Below are positions 25,974 to 38,600 of a DNA stretch of 64,000 nucleotides, piece after piece. Source of the DNA: Patella vulgata (taxonomy: Eukaryota; Mollusca; Gastropoda; Patellidae); assembly GCF_932274485.2 (NCBI RefSeq), contig NC_065885.2:30641062-30705061 (forward strand), in the 5' to 3' direction. The first letter of the stretch is position 1, and the number at the start of each line of letters is the position of its first letter. A program made the position numbers and the translations under genes. Under the pieces are notes generated by a model that saw only the letters and a program-made list of their open reading frames with translations, made no database searches and was not told where the DNA came from.

Positions 25974-27012
25974 CTAACTAATTGCCACCACAGCACAGGT
26001 AACAAAGCATGTGGTAAATGTATACATTTCCTTGTCTGACAAGTTTCGTTTTCGTGGATAGACGATGAATAGTTTTATTTCATAAAGATATTTGCAGGTG
26101 AAAAATTCTGTATAATAAAAGCTGTTTACTGACTACTGCGGAGGTTTTGCCAGTAAACGAATTCTCTTGTTTAAGGACTATATATTTAGAATGACTGTGT
26201 CCTAAATCAAATTAAGATTTCAAACAAGATAACCAGTTCCAGTAAGAAATTCGAAGACAATTATTTCAAACGGCAAACACGTGAGAAACGACTCGACGGA
26301 GCCGAGCTAACGTAACAACAACCGTATACTCTAAAATCTATCTTCCTGAATTAATATTGTATATTATTCAAAGTGGTTTTTATTGAAATCACAAAGCTGC
26401 ACGAAATGTTAAAATCACAATCACAAAGAACTGGGAGAATATTGTTTGATCAAATGTCAAATAAAAGAAATTGGAATAATGGGAATATCTTTCTACACGT
26501 TAAAGGAGCGGAACGTCTAACTCAGTATTTTCCATAAAATTCTAAATAAAAAAACACGAATTAGAATTCAATATTGGTCTATTTCAAATAATATTGATGT
26601 TGTTATTTTGCTTTGAAGAAAACTAATATTTTAAATATAATGAAAATTTTAAAATCAATACATGAATCGTGTATTCTACGGTTTCGAGCGCCATTTGTAA
26701 TGCACATAGAAAATATATCATGCAAGACAATGTAGAAGTAATTAGTAATGGCTAATTAACAAACGAAAAACTATGATAAAACGCGTAGAGTGGAATAAGC
26801 AGGTGTAAACGACCGCCGTTCAATTTGGACAGTTCACTTATGTCACTGAACATAATACATTAAAAATGACAATAAGAAATGTAAAAGTTGAATATAAAGC
26901 ACTTTATATATATTTATATTACATTAATATGTGCTTTTAAAGTTTTAGACCCATTTTCGTCTATTTTGAGGTTCCAAAGAATAGAGCTACGTGCACTTCA
27001 ATATCAAATTTA

Positions 27013-27245
27013 ACAAGCCAATAGCGAGGTTAATGCCCCCTGCCGAAATCCCAAAATAAATAGATGACACATATTATATTATTAATTAATTGCACATTAG
27101 AACATTCTACCTCAATTAGGAGAGTTATTGTGTTCCATAGTCTCGACTAATTAGACCGAAGTCTCTATATTACCTAAGCAGAAAATGCTCTGCATGGAAC
27201 TTTGTCATAAGGTATTGATTTAACGAAGCTATACACGAAGTTAAA
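27013..27245 (+). repeat. Second copy (5' portion) of the UBE2N-intron repeat
   Basis: Matches the start of the repeat at 6875: AACAAGCCAATAGCGAGGTT, then CCGAAATCCCAAAATAAATA, ACATTCTACCTCAATTAG and CTAAGCAGAAAATGCTC. It stops just before the possible alternative exon at 27278. Confidence 0.75.
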
Positions 27246-27277
27246 TTCAGATTTTTACCATTTCAGAATAATGTCAG

Positions 27278-27327
27278 TGAAGAATGTGGGGATACAGCTG
27301 ACGTGTTTGGAAGAATTCGAAATGGAG
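27278..27327 (+). CDS. Possible alternative internal exon of the unknown small gene
   Basis: Fifty bases between an AG (in GTCAG) and a GTAATA donor read DEECGDTADVFGRIRNG when joined to the candidate exon at 10848-10885, and continue in phase into 28219. The in-frame reading over both junctions supports it, but chance phase agreement is not rare, and the nearer start exon at 27733 makes it unnecessary. Confidence 0.25.
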
Positions 27328-27732
27328 GTAATAGATAAATATTATTGTAAATCAGAACTATAGAAATGCATAACATGGGGGGGGGGCATTTTCTGTAATT
27401 CTCAACCTCTCAATGTACATATACCTATAGCCAGTCTTTTCAGAGATCCCATCGGATCTTTTCAGAGATCACATCTATTCTTTTAGAAATGTCTCCCGTC
27501 TTGCTCCAGCCACAGTAGTGGATCGTCCTAAGGCCTTCCTTTGAGGAAGATTTGTAGTCATTTGAGTACAAAAAAGTTACTGGCCTATAACTCCCTTAAT
27601 TTCCAATTAACTGACCCCAGATTGTACTGTACATACATGTAGCTTAACATATAATAAACCAATTCCCATTGAGATAAAGGTGAAACCTTACCGTATAATT
27701 ATATGATTTGCGAAATTTGTGTTCACTTTAAA

Positions 27733-30482
27733 ATGACCGCCGAACCAGAATCACGTGATATGTCACTCGAAAATACAGAAAAACTGTTCGGTAAGATAAG
27801 ATTATGATTTCAGTGTTCCTCTCTTCACTATATGTAAAATAATTACTTATTTCCATGCAAACTGTGATGATATGTGTTGAAAATTTTAATTCAACCTAAT
27901 TTTACTTGTCCAAAGCCTCGAATAGTGTATCAATTGCAGCCGTGAATAAGAATTATCACGGCTACAAATCGCAGCTACTATTCTTTCTGAAATTTGTTCT
28001 TTGTGGCCATGATCAACTAGAGTTCCTATAGGACGAATTCCAAATGATTGCGTAACTCATCGAATTGGTGCATCTCTAAGAAGTAAAATGTAGATTCATT
28101 TTTTATGTGTTTGGCCACACGTTATAATACTTTTGAGAAAATAATGGTGATCAGTTCACTTTCTTCAAGAACTTTGGAGAATTGTTAAAACGGTAAAAAA
28201 TACTACTTTTTATTTCAGATGTATCTGCATCATGGGATCCGTCAGTAACCCTGAAACACCATAAACAAATGACCCTTTCTTCAGGACCAAGTAACCCTTT
28301 AGTAGATAACCTTCATCCAAGCGCTAAACCAGCACATCGGACATCTTTACCTCCCATTAAAACATCTTACAATCAGAGAGCTAAAGAAGGCTTCAGATTC
28401 TGGTTAATAGAAAAGCCCATTCCAACAAATTGTAAGTAATCTTCAGTTTTCATTTTATTTTATATTATATATTGTCATGTGGACATAATAATATTATGTT
28501 GTCGCCCATGTCCACTCGTTCATATTTGTTTATGGGCTCTCGATTTTAACACGTATCGAACCGTAACTTCCTAGATCATTGCCCTTGGTTGTACAAAAGT
28601 CGCCTTTTAAGGCTGTGAACCCCCGGGAGGGCACAATTGTTCTCCGATTTGTATACACCCACATTGAAATGTGGTCGTAAATTGTCGTCGCCCCCGTCCA
28701 CCCGTCCGTCCGGCCGTCCGGCGTCCACAATTGCTTGTGGACGCTCTAGAAGCTAAAGTTAATATCCGATTGACTTTAAATTTATACACAGTGTTTAAGG
28801 TCATGAGACGAAGAAGCCTATTGATTTTCAGCGATTTCCGATAATTACTGCCAAAGTTATGGCCCTTGATCAATTTGAAAAATCTTGTGACGCTCTAGAG
28901 GCTAAAGTTATGATCCGATTGACTTCAGATTTTAGTGTATTATAAAGGTTTCATTATCAAAATAAGTAAAAAAATATGCGACAACACTTGTTGACTGCCC
29001 GGACGATTTAGCTGCTGTGGGCGTATGTTTCGTTGCCTGGCAACCTATCTTTATGAAACTTAAAATATTTGTATATCCCGATGTTCTTGAATGGGTTCGA
29101 TTATGTTGATTATCGGAACGTAGCTTCTTGGATTATTGTACCTGATTGTAAGAAAATTGTTTACAGGGCTTGTAGATCATGTTCCATTGACAATTTTTAT
29201 CCGATTTTAAATACCGCTCAATGATAATAATATGTTCATTACACAACAACCATGGATGAGTTCGATTTTCGTGTCTGTAACTTCCGTTTAGGCCCTTTCC
29301 CGTTAAACAGATAGAGGCAAAAGCGAGATCAAGCCTTCTATTGAAGATGGTTATATATACATATACCAGGCTGTTGACTCTCTTATATAGAGTCCATATT
29401 TTTTGATTGATTTAGATGAAACTTAATATATGTGTCAAGGATCAAAAGATTATGAATTAGTTCGATTTGGTGCGCACCAAACCGCAACTTCTTGGGTTAT
29501 GGCCACTGTCTTTTACGTAAAATGCGAAATATGTACAATTACCTTCTGTACAACCCCTTAACAGATTTTTCCTTCTTCGAATGTGATATGAAGCATTAGG
29601 ACTGATCGAATATTAGCCCCAGTGATTTTCAAATTTGGTGTGAAGCATTGAAATCGGATAGGATGGAGTCTGTTAATCTCCAGCAATCCAATACTTTTTG
29701 TTCCAGAAAAACTTGTCAACGCGCTGGAGATCAGATTTCCCAGATCCTTATCATAATTGGTCAACATCCCAATTTTCATTTCGGTTAAGCTGTTGTGTGG
29801 GTGTATTTCCACGCTTTGCGTGGTTAACTTTTTAAAATGAAATGGGGCTTTACGTCTTACGTTTCTGCACCCACTGGACTAACGAAGAAGGTCATAAGTC
29901 ATACAGTATGCTATGAGGGATACTTTGCCTGGACAGCCTACTCATATTTCGAATTCCAAACGGGTTCTTTTACGTACATGCCAACGTGTACAGGAGTCCC
30001 CGGATCTTCTTTCCGACTATAGACGATGTTCCTTGCCAGGTCTATCGCCCTGCACTACGGACAGAAGGAAACACTTTTGGAAACTTTGTCGACCAACACC
30101 GGGATCGAATGAGGTTATCCATTCAGTTATAATTAAGGAAGAGTGTTGGCGACTTCCAATGCGCGTTTGTTTTCGTTCAGATTTTGACGTTTAAAGTCTG
30201 TGTACCTGATAAGGGAAGGGTGCCTTAATGGGCGTTTTATATTCATTTGTATCCATGAACGTCGAGACTAAGATTGTATCTGACCGCTTTATCCATTAAG
30301 GTAAATGCTTATTGGTCTGCTATCGCAGTGTTGTTTTTGTTTTTAAATTATATTTTCATGATTTAAACATTTCACTAATAATTCTAGAACTATTGTTATT
30401 ATCTATTCTTATTCCAGTTGGTAAATATGGTATTGGTAGTTATAAAACAGTATTAGGAATCGGTAATGCTCCAAGAACATAA
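27733..30482 (+). CDS. Unrecognised small conserved-looking protein (~111 aa)
   Basis: Three exons with GT-AG borders and matching phases: 27733-27790, 28219-28431 and 30418-30482. The product starts MTAEPESRDMSLENTEKLF, continues DVSASWDPSVTLKHHKQMT, has a proline-rich middle (AKPAHRTSLPPIKTSYNQR), then KEGFRFWLIEKPIPTNF, and ends GKYGIGSYKTVLGIGNAPRT before TAA. No signal peptide, membrane segment or catalytic motif is visible. The basic charge, short length and aromatic/glycine-rich C-terminus recall small microtubule-inner or axonemal proteins, but that is a guess and I assign no function. The start at 27733 gives a good donor (GTAAGA) 58 bases on. Its intron 2 contains dispersed-repeat material and a SINE. 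A candidate polyadenylation signal AATAAA lies at 31316-31321. Confidence 0.68.
28470..29530 (+). repeat. Dispersed repeat, composite copy in an intron
   Basis: Contains two family starts of the type TTGTCGTCGCCCATGTCCAC (near 28500) and TACACCCACATTGAAATGTG (28655 on), then units with GACGCTCTAGAGGCTAAAG, TTATCCGATTTTAAAT and CTTGGGTTATGGCC-like blocks. The doubled start implies one copy inserted in, or recombined with, another. Confidence 0.7.
29837..30120 (-). mobile_element. SINE family B, diverged copy
   Basis: Reverse-orientation copy beginning ATGAAATGGGGCTTTACGTC, with the TATTTCGAATTCCAAA and CTTTTACGTACATGCCAACG segments and the partly degraded head near ACACCGGGATCGAATGAGG. It lies in the last intron of the unknown small gene. 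Confidence 0.8.
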
Positions 30483-32389
30483 AGCCAGGTTTACACGTGC
30501 TGTAAAAGTGATGGATTTTAATGTTTAATGAACGGTGTTGTGTGGGGTTAGATCTGAAATCTCATATTCAGTGATGTACCTTTTGGTTGGAAATGAACAA
30601 GATCTCAATATTATGTTATCGGATTTTCCACTGTTCATCACTGGCATATCTGTCAGAAAATACCTCTTCTTCGAACATTGTATACAGCACTGAAAATATG
30701 GTAGACCGGATCCAAAAAATACCCCGTCCATCTCATGCTGGATCTATATTTAATTTTTATTGTATTTTTAAAGCCAAAGATTACAAAGTCCCCGTCCATT
30801 TGTTTGTACATTTTGTAATTAATTGTACGTTCAGTCTGTTTGCCTTCATTTAACATGTGACAGTAATGTTGTTTCTTTTTGCTTGTAATCGTGGAATTTG
30901 TTTATTTAATTCGTTGATTTATATTGATGCTTTTATATATTATGTGTGTTATTTTATAACCTATTAGGATGATTTTAGCTGAAATTTATAATGTTTGATT
31001 ATTGTATATAGAATTTTGATTATTTATGAGTGAAAACTCCCGGGACCGAAAACACTTCTTTCCTTATATCGTTTATTTTATACCTTTAACTAGATTTTTC
31101 AGTGACAAATTGAACAGTATGATCTTTCGTCGTTCAGAATTAGATTTTGCCCTGTCCTCTTTTTATTTGCAAATAAGACTGACGGTGTAAGAAATGTTTT
31201 TAAATAGTGAATGAAGCAGGGTATGTTGAGCACCTAGTACCACTGGTTATTATCATGCATGTTTTTTTTGTGTTTTTTTTTTGGGGGGGGGGGGGGTTCT
31301 TTTAATACTAGAATTAATAAAGAACAGAATTTACAATGTGTAAAACACTACCATCCTGAATTTAGATTGCATGTATATTAATATGTACATGTACATTTGT
31401 TTAGTCGCGCCAGATGTAATTTCGAAACTCGTTAAAGGTTGTAATTTAAGTATAAGGAGTTGATGTATATGGACCATATCATACCATACCAGTATTATTA
31501 AAATTATATATGGCGGTTTTATATTACCTATGTATATAAAACTGCTATGTGTAATTATTGTATTATAAACATGTAAATGGGTGTTCGTGATTTATATTTC
31601 ATGCATTAAAATCATGTGTTGATTTACTAGTATTACAAACTTTTGTGTGTGTGGGTTTTTTTATCGGTTTGTTAGCTGTTGGGCATATTAGAACCCCAGT
31701 TAACAGACCACCTGAACTGGCAAAAAAAAAGCTTTTAGAATTCTAGATTGTTCATGAAAGGGCGTACTCAAAAGATCGCTATCATAACACCAAGTGATGC
31801 GAAATTCTATGCCCATGCTCCCAAAACCTCATAAATCACCCGGTGATGGAAAAGGAAAAGTAAGTGGGTTTCATATGGGTGGGTAATCTGAATCGACCAC
31901 TGAGGAAAAGTTAATCTTTAAATAGCCCACCATATATGGAATCACCGAATTTTCACAAGGATTCTATCACTAAGATACTCGATACTATACATTGAATCAT
32001 TTAACTTATGTTCATGAACGGGCGAAAACAAATTATCGTTGTCTGGGCCATTAATACACATACTACAGATTCCTATTCTCCTAGTAGATATCGCTTTACA
32101 TTTACATGAATTTGATTTGTCACGTTACCTGAATTTCACAACTAGTAAAAGCGGATCTAGTCCCCCCCATCTAAATCCAGGTGTTTTAATAAACTAATTT
32201 TCAGAATTATGTCTCTTTGTGCTGTTCATAAGTTCTTTAAGAAACTGTTCCCACTGCCTGTCTATACTTGAATCATTTTCTAAGATTTGTGACTGAAAAA
32301 GTCCCATTATAATTCATCATTTGTGTGCTTTACGCCTTAGGCGCTCGCATTGTGCACTTTTGCTGTCCGTGCACCCCTACCCCCATCCA

Positions 32390-32575
32390 TGGTCTCTGGA
32401 TCCACCACCGCTCTACTAGGCAGGAGGTCCACGGTTCGATATCCGGATTTTCCTGCTTGGTGGTCCTTAATCAGCAGCCTTACAAGGAACCGTGTCTAGC
32501 TGATTAGATGAGACGAAAACCGAAGGATGTTAAGAGAAAAGTGGGACACTAAACCACATTTCATTCATACAGTGA
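32390..32575 (+). mobile_element. Degenerate SINE related to family B
   Basis: A plus-strand sequence with a B-box-like CACGGTTCGATATCCGGATT, the GATTAGATGAGACGAAAACCG segment in shortened form, and an end GGGACACTAAACCACATTTC. It is recognisably the family B pattern but heavily mutated, hence old. Confidence 0.55.
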
Positions 32576-33757
32576 TACATTCCGACTTGTGGGTTTATTT
32601 ATTTCATGCTCTCAAAATAGCCACACAAAAAAAAAAAATTTCGGTGGGGGTTACTCGTTGGCGTATTCGGTATCTTCTGTGGGACCGTGGCACAAAATAT
32701 CCCAGGTCTCTTTGATAAATGTAGTCTGAAGAGGTGTGTGGTTCTGCATGACCCTTCATTTCAGGGGTTTGAATATGAAAAATACAATATCTATTATTAA
32801 TAACGCTATTCTAGTCAATGTGTGGGGTTTCTTATCTGGACCAAATTCCAAGTTTCAATGCCGCTTACCCTTTCTGAACTCAATAAGCAAATGTCTGCTC
32901 AACTGAACGTTTAAGATCTATCACAGAAAGGTTATCACACACATTCAATGGCAATATGCGTTTTAAACGCCATGGAGCAAACTCGAGGACGTCCGATGTT
33001 AACGACTAACTACAGTGCTGTAAACAATTGAAAAATGTTATACACCTTGGCTGGAGTCCCCCAAGATCTTGGGGACCTCTGGTTCAGTCTACCAAGCCTT
33101 TAGGTAAATCCGGCACTTGCACTATAAAACAAAACATATTAAAACAAATGAACTTTTATCGTCTATTTATTTTTAAAAACAAATTCAACTTGATATCACA
33201 TTTATCATCTGAATCACATTAAAGATATGATGATGGGTGATTATAATAAATAACAAACTTCTATATTTCTAATTCTTAATCACACATAACATACTTTCTG
33301 TCACAATCTAACAAATAATTACATTAACAATAAGGAAAGGGGAATATTATTTTGTGGACAGTCAGCATGGGACCCCATGAAACATCGCTTTTCTATACAG
33401 TGTTGAACTTGTTTCAAGAGCAACATCTGTTTTTTGAAAATGAAAGTTGGGATTTTTTGTTGGCCGTCCCTAGAGCGCTCAAGAGTCTGCAACCACTCAT
33501 CCAGCAAAATAATGTTCAACTATTTTTTCATAACAACTTTAAACATGCATTAAGAAAATACAATCAAGATGTAGCTACAATCACAACTAAGGTGACATTA
33601 TCTGAACAATGGATTATTTCCGGCAAAATCAAAATGTAGCTAACATACTTACAGAATCATGCTAAAAAATCTGAAAAGAGACAACTATACTCTTTAAACT
33701 TTCATTTGGTAGTTTCAACCAATCATATTATTTACAGTCAAACTACATACACTTAAA

Positions 33758-34024
33758 GGGGGGTTGGGTGGCCGAATGGTTAGCACGCGCGCTGTATCAT
33801 AAGGCCTGTCATTGAGTCAACTGGTGTGGTTTCTAATCCCCGGTTGTACGTGACAAATAGTAGGGTCGCCTGTCTAACCTTGTGAGTTTTCTCCGGGTCC
33901 TCTGGTTTCCTCCCACTGATAAAGACCCCTACACGCAAGCGAAATAAAATTAAAAACCATATGTTAGTCCCGAAATGACCTAGTTTGTGTCAAGTGGACG
34001 TTAAACCCCATTTCTCTCTCTCTC
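33758..34024 (+). mobile_element. SINE family A, full-length copy
   Basis: Plus-strand copy with head GGTTGGGTGGCCGAATGGTT, the complete body, and a CT-rich tail. Flanked by a 13-base duplication with one mismatch: ACATACACTTAAA (33745-33757) and ACATATACTTAAA (34025-34037). Confidence 0.93.
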
Positions 34025-35620
34025 ACATATACTTAAATGTGCTGTTCACTTACAATTTGTTATAAATGACTTTCCTAGAAAGAATTTTCTGCAAACATTT
34101 GATTATACTGAGAGCCTGAGACATACCACTTTATAAATGGATGATAGCACCACAGACCAATTCTCTCAAACACAACAAACTGAATTCAACAAATGGGAAT
34201 GTTGAAAACCACCATTCTATGGTGCAAACATGGAGTATAAAATGTAGCTTTTAAAAATCTATGGTCAACTAGTAACGGTTGACACCTGAACACAGAGAAT
34301 GTGCCATTGTGTTAACTCAAGAGGACATGAGTATGACAGCCACTAAAAGCAGTATTGCAAGAAGACAGGAGAAGGGTCGATCCTGCATGAAGCCATTCAC
34401 AGGTTTATATCCCTCACATAGAAACACTGCATGGAGCATGTGTCTGCTTGAGGTGGAAACAATTTTACCCCGTGTGCCTCTATGTCTCATCAAAACTTCC
34501 AATAAAATCAGTGGTGCATTTTCACAATTATCTGAATTTATGCACCTACTCAATGGGTGTTGTAATGTAATCTAAATTCACCACTGAATGTCTCAGCCAG
34601 TCAATTTCAATATTAATAGGAGTCCAGAACAAGGATTTACAACCAGTGATAATACTACTTGTAGAATGAAAATAAACCTAGTAGAAAATCAGAGCATACA
34701 TTCTAGATCAGTGAGGTAGCAAAATTATATAATACATTATTTGATGATTGAAAGACTGGTCATGATTGCATAATATCCCAGGTATTAACTTCTACCAGGG
34801 GGAGTCTATATATTAGTCATGTTAAACTATAAGATGAATGAAATGACTTACAACTATAACATTGATATCTGGAACCATACAACTCCAGATATTTTCAATA
34901 TGATGATTTAAGGTAAAATACGAAATTAAAGGCTTGATTCGTCATTTGTATCTTCGCTAAAATATCAATTTCTCACGGCTTAATACATGCTAAATATATA
35001 CTCAGATTTATCATTTAACATTTAAAGTCTAGGAGCTTCTCATGGCTTAATACATGCTAAAAATATATTCAGATTGATTATTCAACATCTAATTAAGAAA
35101 ACCAAATCAAAATACCAACGCTAGATAATCTCCCAGCTTGGATTCAATTGGATTTAAAATTAGACTCATCCGGTTTCTCTAGTTCAATAAAATAGATCTA
35201 TAAAATTTGAAAATACTGAATGGAATTGAACAATTTTTTTGAAAAATCAAAACAGCAATGCCAGAAAATCTCCCGGTAGGGTTTCAATCGGATTTAAACC
35301 AGGCTCATCCAGTTCCTCCGCTACAGTAAAAGATGGCAGTGTCTTGTTGCGCTCAAACATCATAGATCGATGGAATGGAATCATTTTTTGGACTGATATA
35401 CCGGTTTGAAATTAAACTTTCATAATATTGTAGTTTGTAAGAGATTCCTATAGAGCTAAATGATTCATCAAGCCATTATGTAATTAATTGTTAAAATCAT
35501 CAGAACGTAAATCACATTCTGTGGTTACAAATGATAAAATATTGCATTAGCTTGCATATAGACAGACATTATGCCTATGTCATACATCTTTGAGTACTTA
35601 TATCCCATGTAAATAACATG

Positions 35621-38600
35621 CTATGAGTATTTATGAATTATCTGCCCCAACAATTTATTAACACTCTCTCGTTTCCACACCAATAAACCAACTGTAGAAA
35701 CTAATACAACCACTGGTATTATCTTTAATATTCTCTGTGTTTTCTTTTTATGTTTCTGGATTAAATCTGGTGGTTTACATTCTATCATCTTCATCTCCTA
35801 TAAATAAACACAAATTATTACTCATATTGATTTCATTTAATCAGTATTCAAATACTTTTTATTTTCCATAATAATGCGATTCTATTTCCATCTACAACAT
35901 CATTACCATGACTAATATTGTACAAATCTCCTATTAAAACTCGTACGTACAGATCTAAGATACTTCAGAGATAGTGGGTGTAACCGTCACCATCATGCAA
36001 AATTTTAATTGGTTGTCTATTTAGACATGGTACATGTAGTTACAATATTAGCTAGGACATTAGCTAATCTGTTAGGATTGAAATAATAAACAGAATTTTG
36101 AAAATTATAATTCAGCCAATTCATAGTAGAGCTGTGTTAATCAACAAGTAATTTCCAGTTTTAAGTGATTCTTCGGGTTGTGTAAACAACAAATCATCAA
36201 TATCAATCAATTATATTATTCATATAAGCTGATAGGAAATTAATTAAAGCATACCTTATTTAATCTCTTTTGTAAATGTGTTAAATGTGTTTTTAAAGCT
36301 GTTACATTTTGGTAAGCATCATTAGTTTGTGTAACTAGATGACTAGGACTAATATTACCCTGAAATAAAAATACATAGCAGTACATACAATATTACATCC
36401 CATATAACAGAATATGTTGACATCACACATATCAATTAGTATGATTTTTTAGTCAGTAAACTTTGATTTGATTCACCATATTAATATTAAAACCTGTGTG
36501 CAAAATGAAACAATTCATCCTTGGAATCTAGTAGTACATGAACACTACAAGATAACATATTTTAATCTGATAGTCAGGTATATATGATGGGTATCATTTA
36601 TAAATTGTAATCTAAACTAAAAACAAAGATTTCCTTTCAAAAGCATTGAATTTATAGTATACCTCTATATTAGTTAAAAGTTCTGGATTTTGTTTAAGCT
36701 GATCAGATATAAACACTATAGAACTGCTGATATACAAGATATGTTTAGATATATTAGATACCATAGCAACTGCATCAACACAACTGTAACAAAAATAATT
36801 AATCAAAAAAAAATAAAAAATATCTGGTTATGGTTTTGATCGTGATGGAAAAAAGCAGATTAGACTAAATTCAAAGCTCATAATCAATATTATTGTTTTT
36901 ACAGGTATTTGTCTAAAATGACTCATTGTAACTAATACACTTAGATAATTTAAATCTTGTGAACTTGATAATTTGGAATGAATTTTCAAAAAGGGTGAGA
37001 TTGTTCATTGGGGCATTCGGAGGAACTCTGTTGAACTACAGAATGTTTGGATAGTAAATTTTAATGTGTTTCACAGAGTTATCTTTCTGTTCCGATTTAT
37101 ACTTTTAAAGCTTGGGACAGACTCATTAATGGTTTTAAGAAAAAAAGAAAAAGTAGCTCTGTGGGATTTGTTCACAATGATTTTAGATCAATCATATATA
37201 GATAACTGCTGTCTATGTTCTGAATAACTGACAAATTTCAATAATGCCAACAGATAATTCACATTATAGTCTTTGTCAAAAGATGAACATTAAATGTCAG
37301 AGCAGCAATATCTATAGATGTAAGTTTAAATACCAACTGACAGAATACCTTATATGTTTATTATATCGTGGTGATATCAAACTTGTTGTTTCCCATTCTT
37401 TTTTATGAACAGTCTGTATTCCTTCAAGTAACTTCTTCCTAACACCAATCTGTTTTATACCCATCTGAAGACACAATTTTATAATATCATCAATTAATGG
37501 GTATTCTACATATTATAAACAGTTTGGGGTGTGGTGGGGAATCTGACATATCCACTTTAAATTGTATGGTCAAATATGAGTCAAGTGTTGTGTTCTTGAC
37601 CCAAGGCTTGTGCATAATGAGGAGTGGGCTCACCATCGTGGGAACTGTAGAAATAAAATCTAGAGATTAGTTAACTTGCTTACCAAAAAATTAAGAAAAT
37701 TACGTATTCCAGTGCTATTTTGCAGTGCTATTGATGATTCCACGCGTTGCAAGAATGTTGTGTATATATGGTTACTCTTATTATACACAATGATATTTTA
37801 GGTGGCGCTAGTATCAATAGCTGTGAAGTTAGGTATCCGCTAGTTATTTAGTTATTCATTATTAGGATTTATGTCACAATTCTGCGGTCTGTAATGCCGT
37901 AAGAGATGGTCTAAAACCGATGAATGTGAGAAATATACCGTGGATGAATATATATTTATAACTCAAAATTATCCAGGTCAGTGTGTTTTCTATCTAAGTT
38001 TTTCGGATGTGGCAAGTGCCATTACAATGCTCCTAAAAATATTTTTGTGTGCGCTCTGGAGCGTGAGTGCAATCCTCAAAATGCAAGGCCTGCATTCAGT
38101 ATTTTGCTCTCAAGTTACAATGGAGAATAACATGTAGTCTACTATAGAAAGTAGAAAGATAACCAATTAGAATCAATACTACTTACATTGATGAGATCAT
38201 CTTCATTTAAACACAGAAACATTTCAAAATCTACTTGTTGTTCTTGGAATATATTATTAAAGTCTTTGAATCCAAGACCACTCAAAAATAACTCCAACTC
38301 TCCAAATTTATCATAGTCTGTTAAACTGACCACTTCATTTCCTTGATTAATAGATGTACCAGTAGCCTCATCTTGATTAGCTGAAGTGGTCTGTGTCTTT
38401 AGTTTTGATTGGCTGTTTATTGCTTCACGTATAGTATTAAATAAACGTTTGGCTGTGTTTGTAAAACAGTAATTACTGTCTTTAACCTGCGTCTGTGGAA
38501 TACAATCACCTGCCCCATTCTCTAGTTTTATTGGTGGATCCCTGAAGAAATAAGACACACAAAATAATTATAACTTATAAATCAATGTAACCCACGGATT

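Larger units (their letters stand above)
9530..27732. other. Gene-poor interval between UBE2N and the unknown small gene
   Basis: About 18 kb with no confident protein gene. It holds the listed LINE, SINEs, MITEs and dispersed repeats plus AT-rich unique sequence. I looked for exon-like frames flanked by AG and GT and could support only one weak candidate (10848-10885). The stretches 11863-13649, 17854-19411, 20243-22225, 23775-25274 and 25974-27012 contain nothing I can identify. Confidence 0.5.
30483..35620. other. Intergenic region between the unknown small gene and ASZ1
   Basis: Tail-to-tail interval that must contain both 3' UTRs. Apart from two SINEs and a long G-run near 31284 I can name nothing in it. 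Between 34970 and 35085 a ~40-base segment containing GGCTTAATACATGCTAAA occurs twice. Several open frames here (33319-33639, 34279-34575) are open on both strands and lack any recognisable motif. Confidence 0.45.

Noticed and set aside
25720-26005. Several open frames on both strands of 61-90 residues
   Set aside because: They read through the nested DNA element and the SINE head, both non-coding.
31677-31746. Short AG-bounded frame reading VGHIRTPVNRPPELAKKK
   Set aside because: It looks peptide-like and follows a possible acceptor (GTTAG), but the upstream gene already has a clear stop at 30482 and no donor of suitable phase points to it.
33319-33639. Overlapping open frames on both strands
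   Set aside because: Open on both strands, no recognisable motif, and no splice sites of matching phase nearby; probably 3' UTR or intergenic sequence.
34279-34575. Plus-strand open frame of 98 residues
   Set aside because: No domain, mixed composition and no splice context; it lies between two genes facing tail-to-tail.
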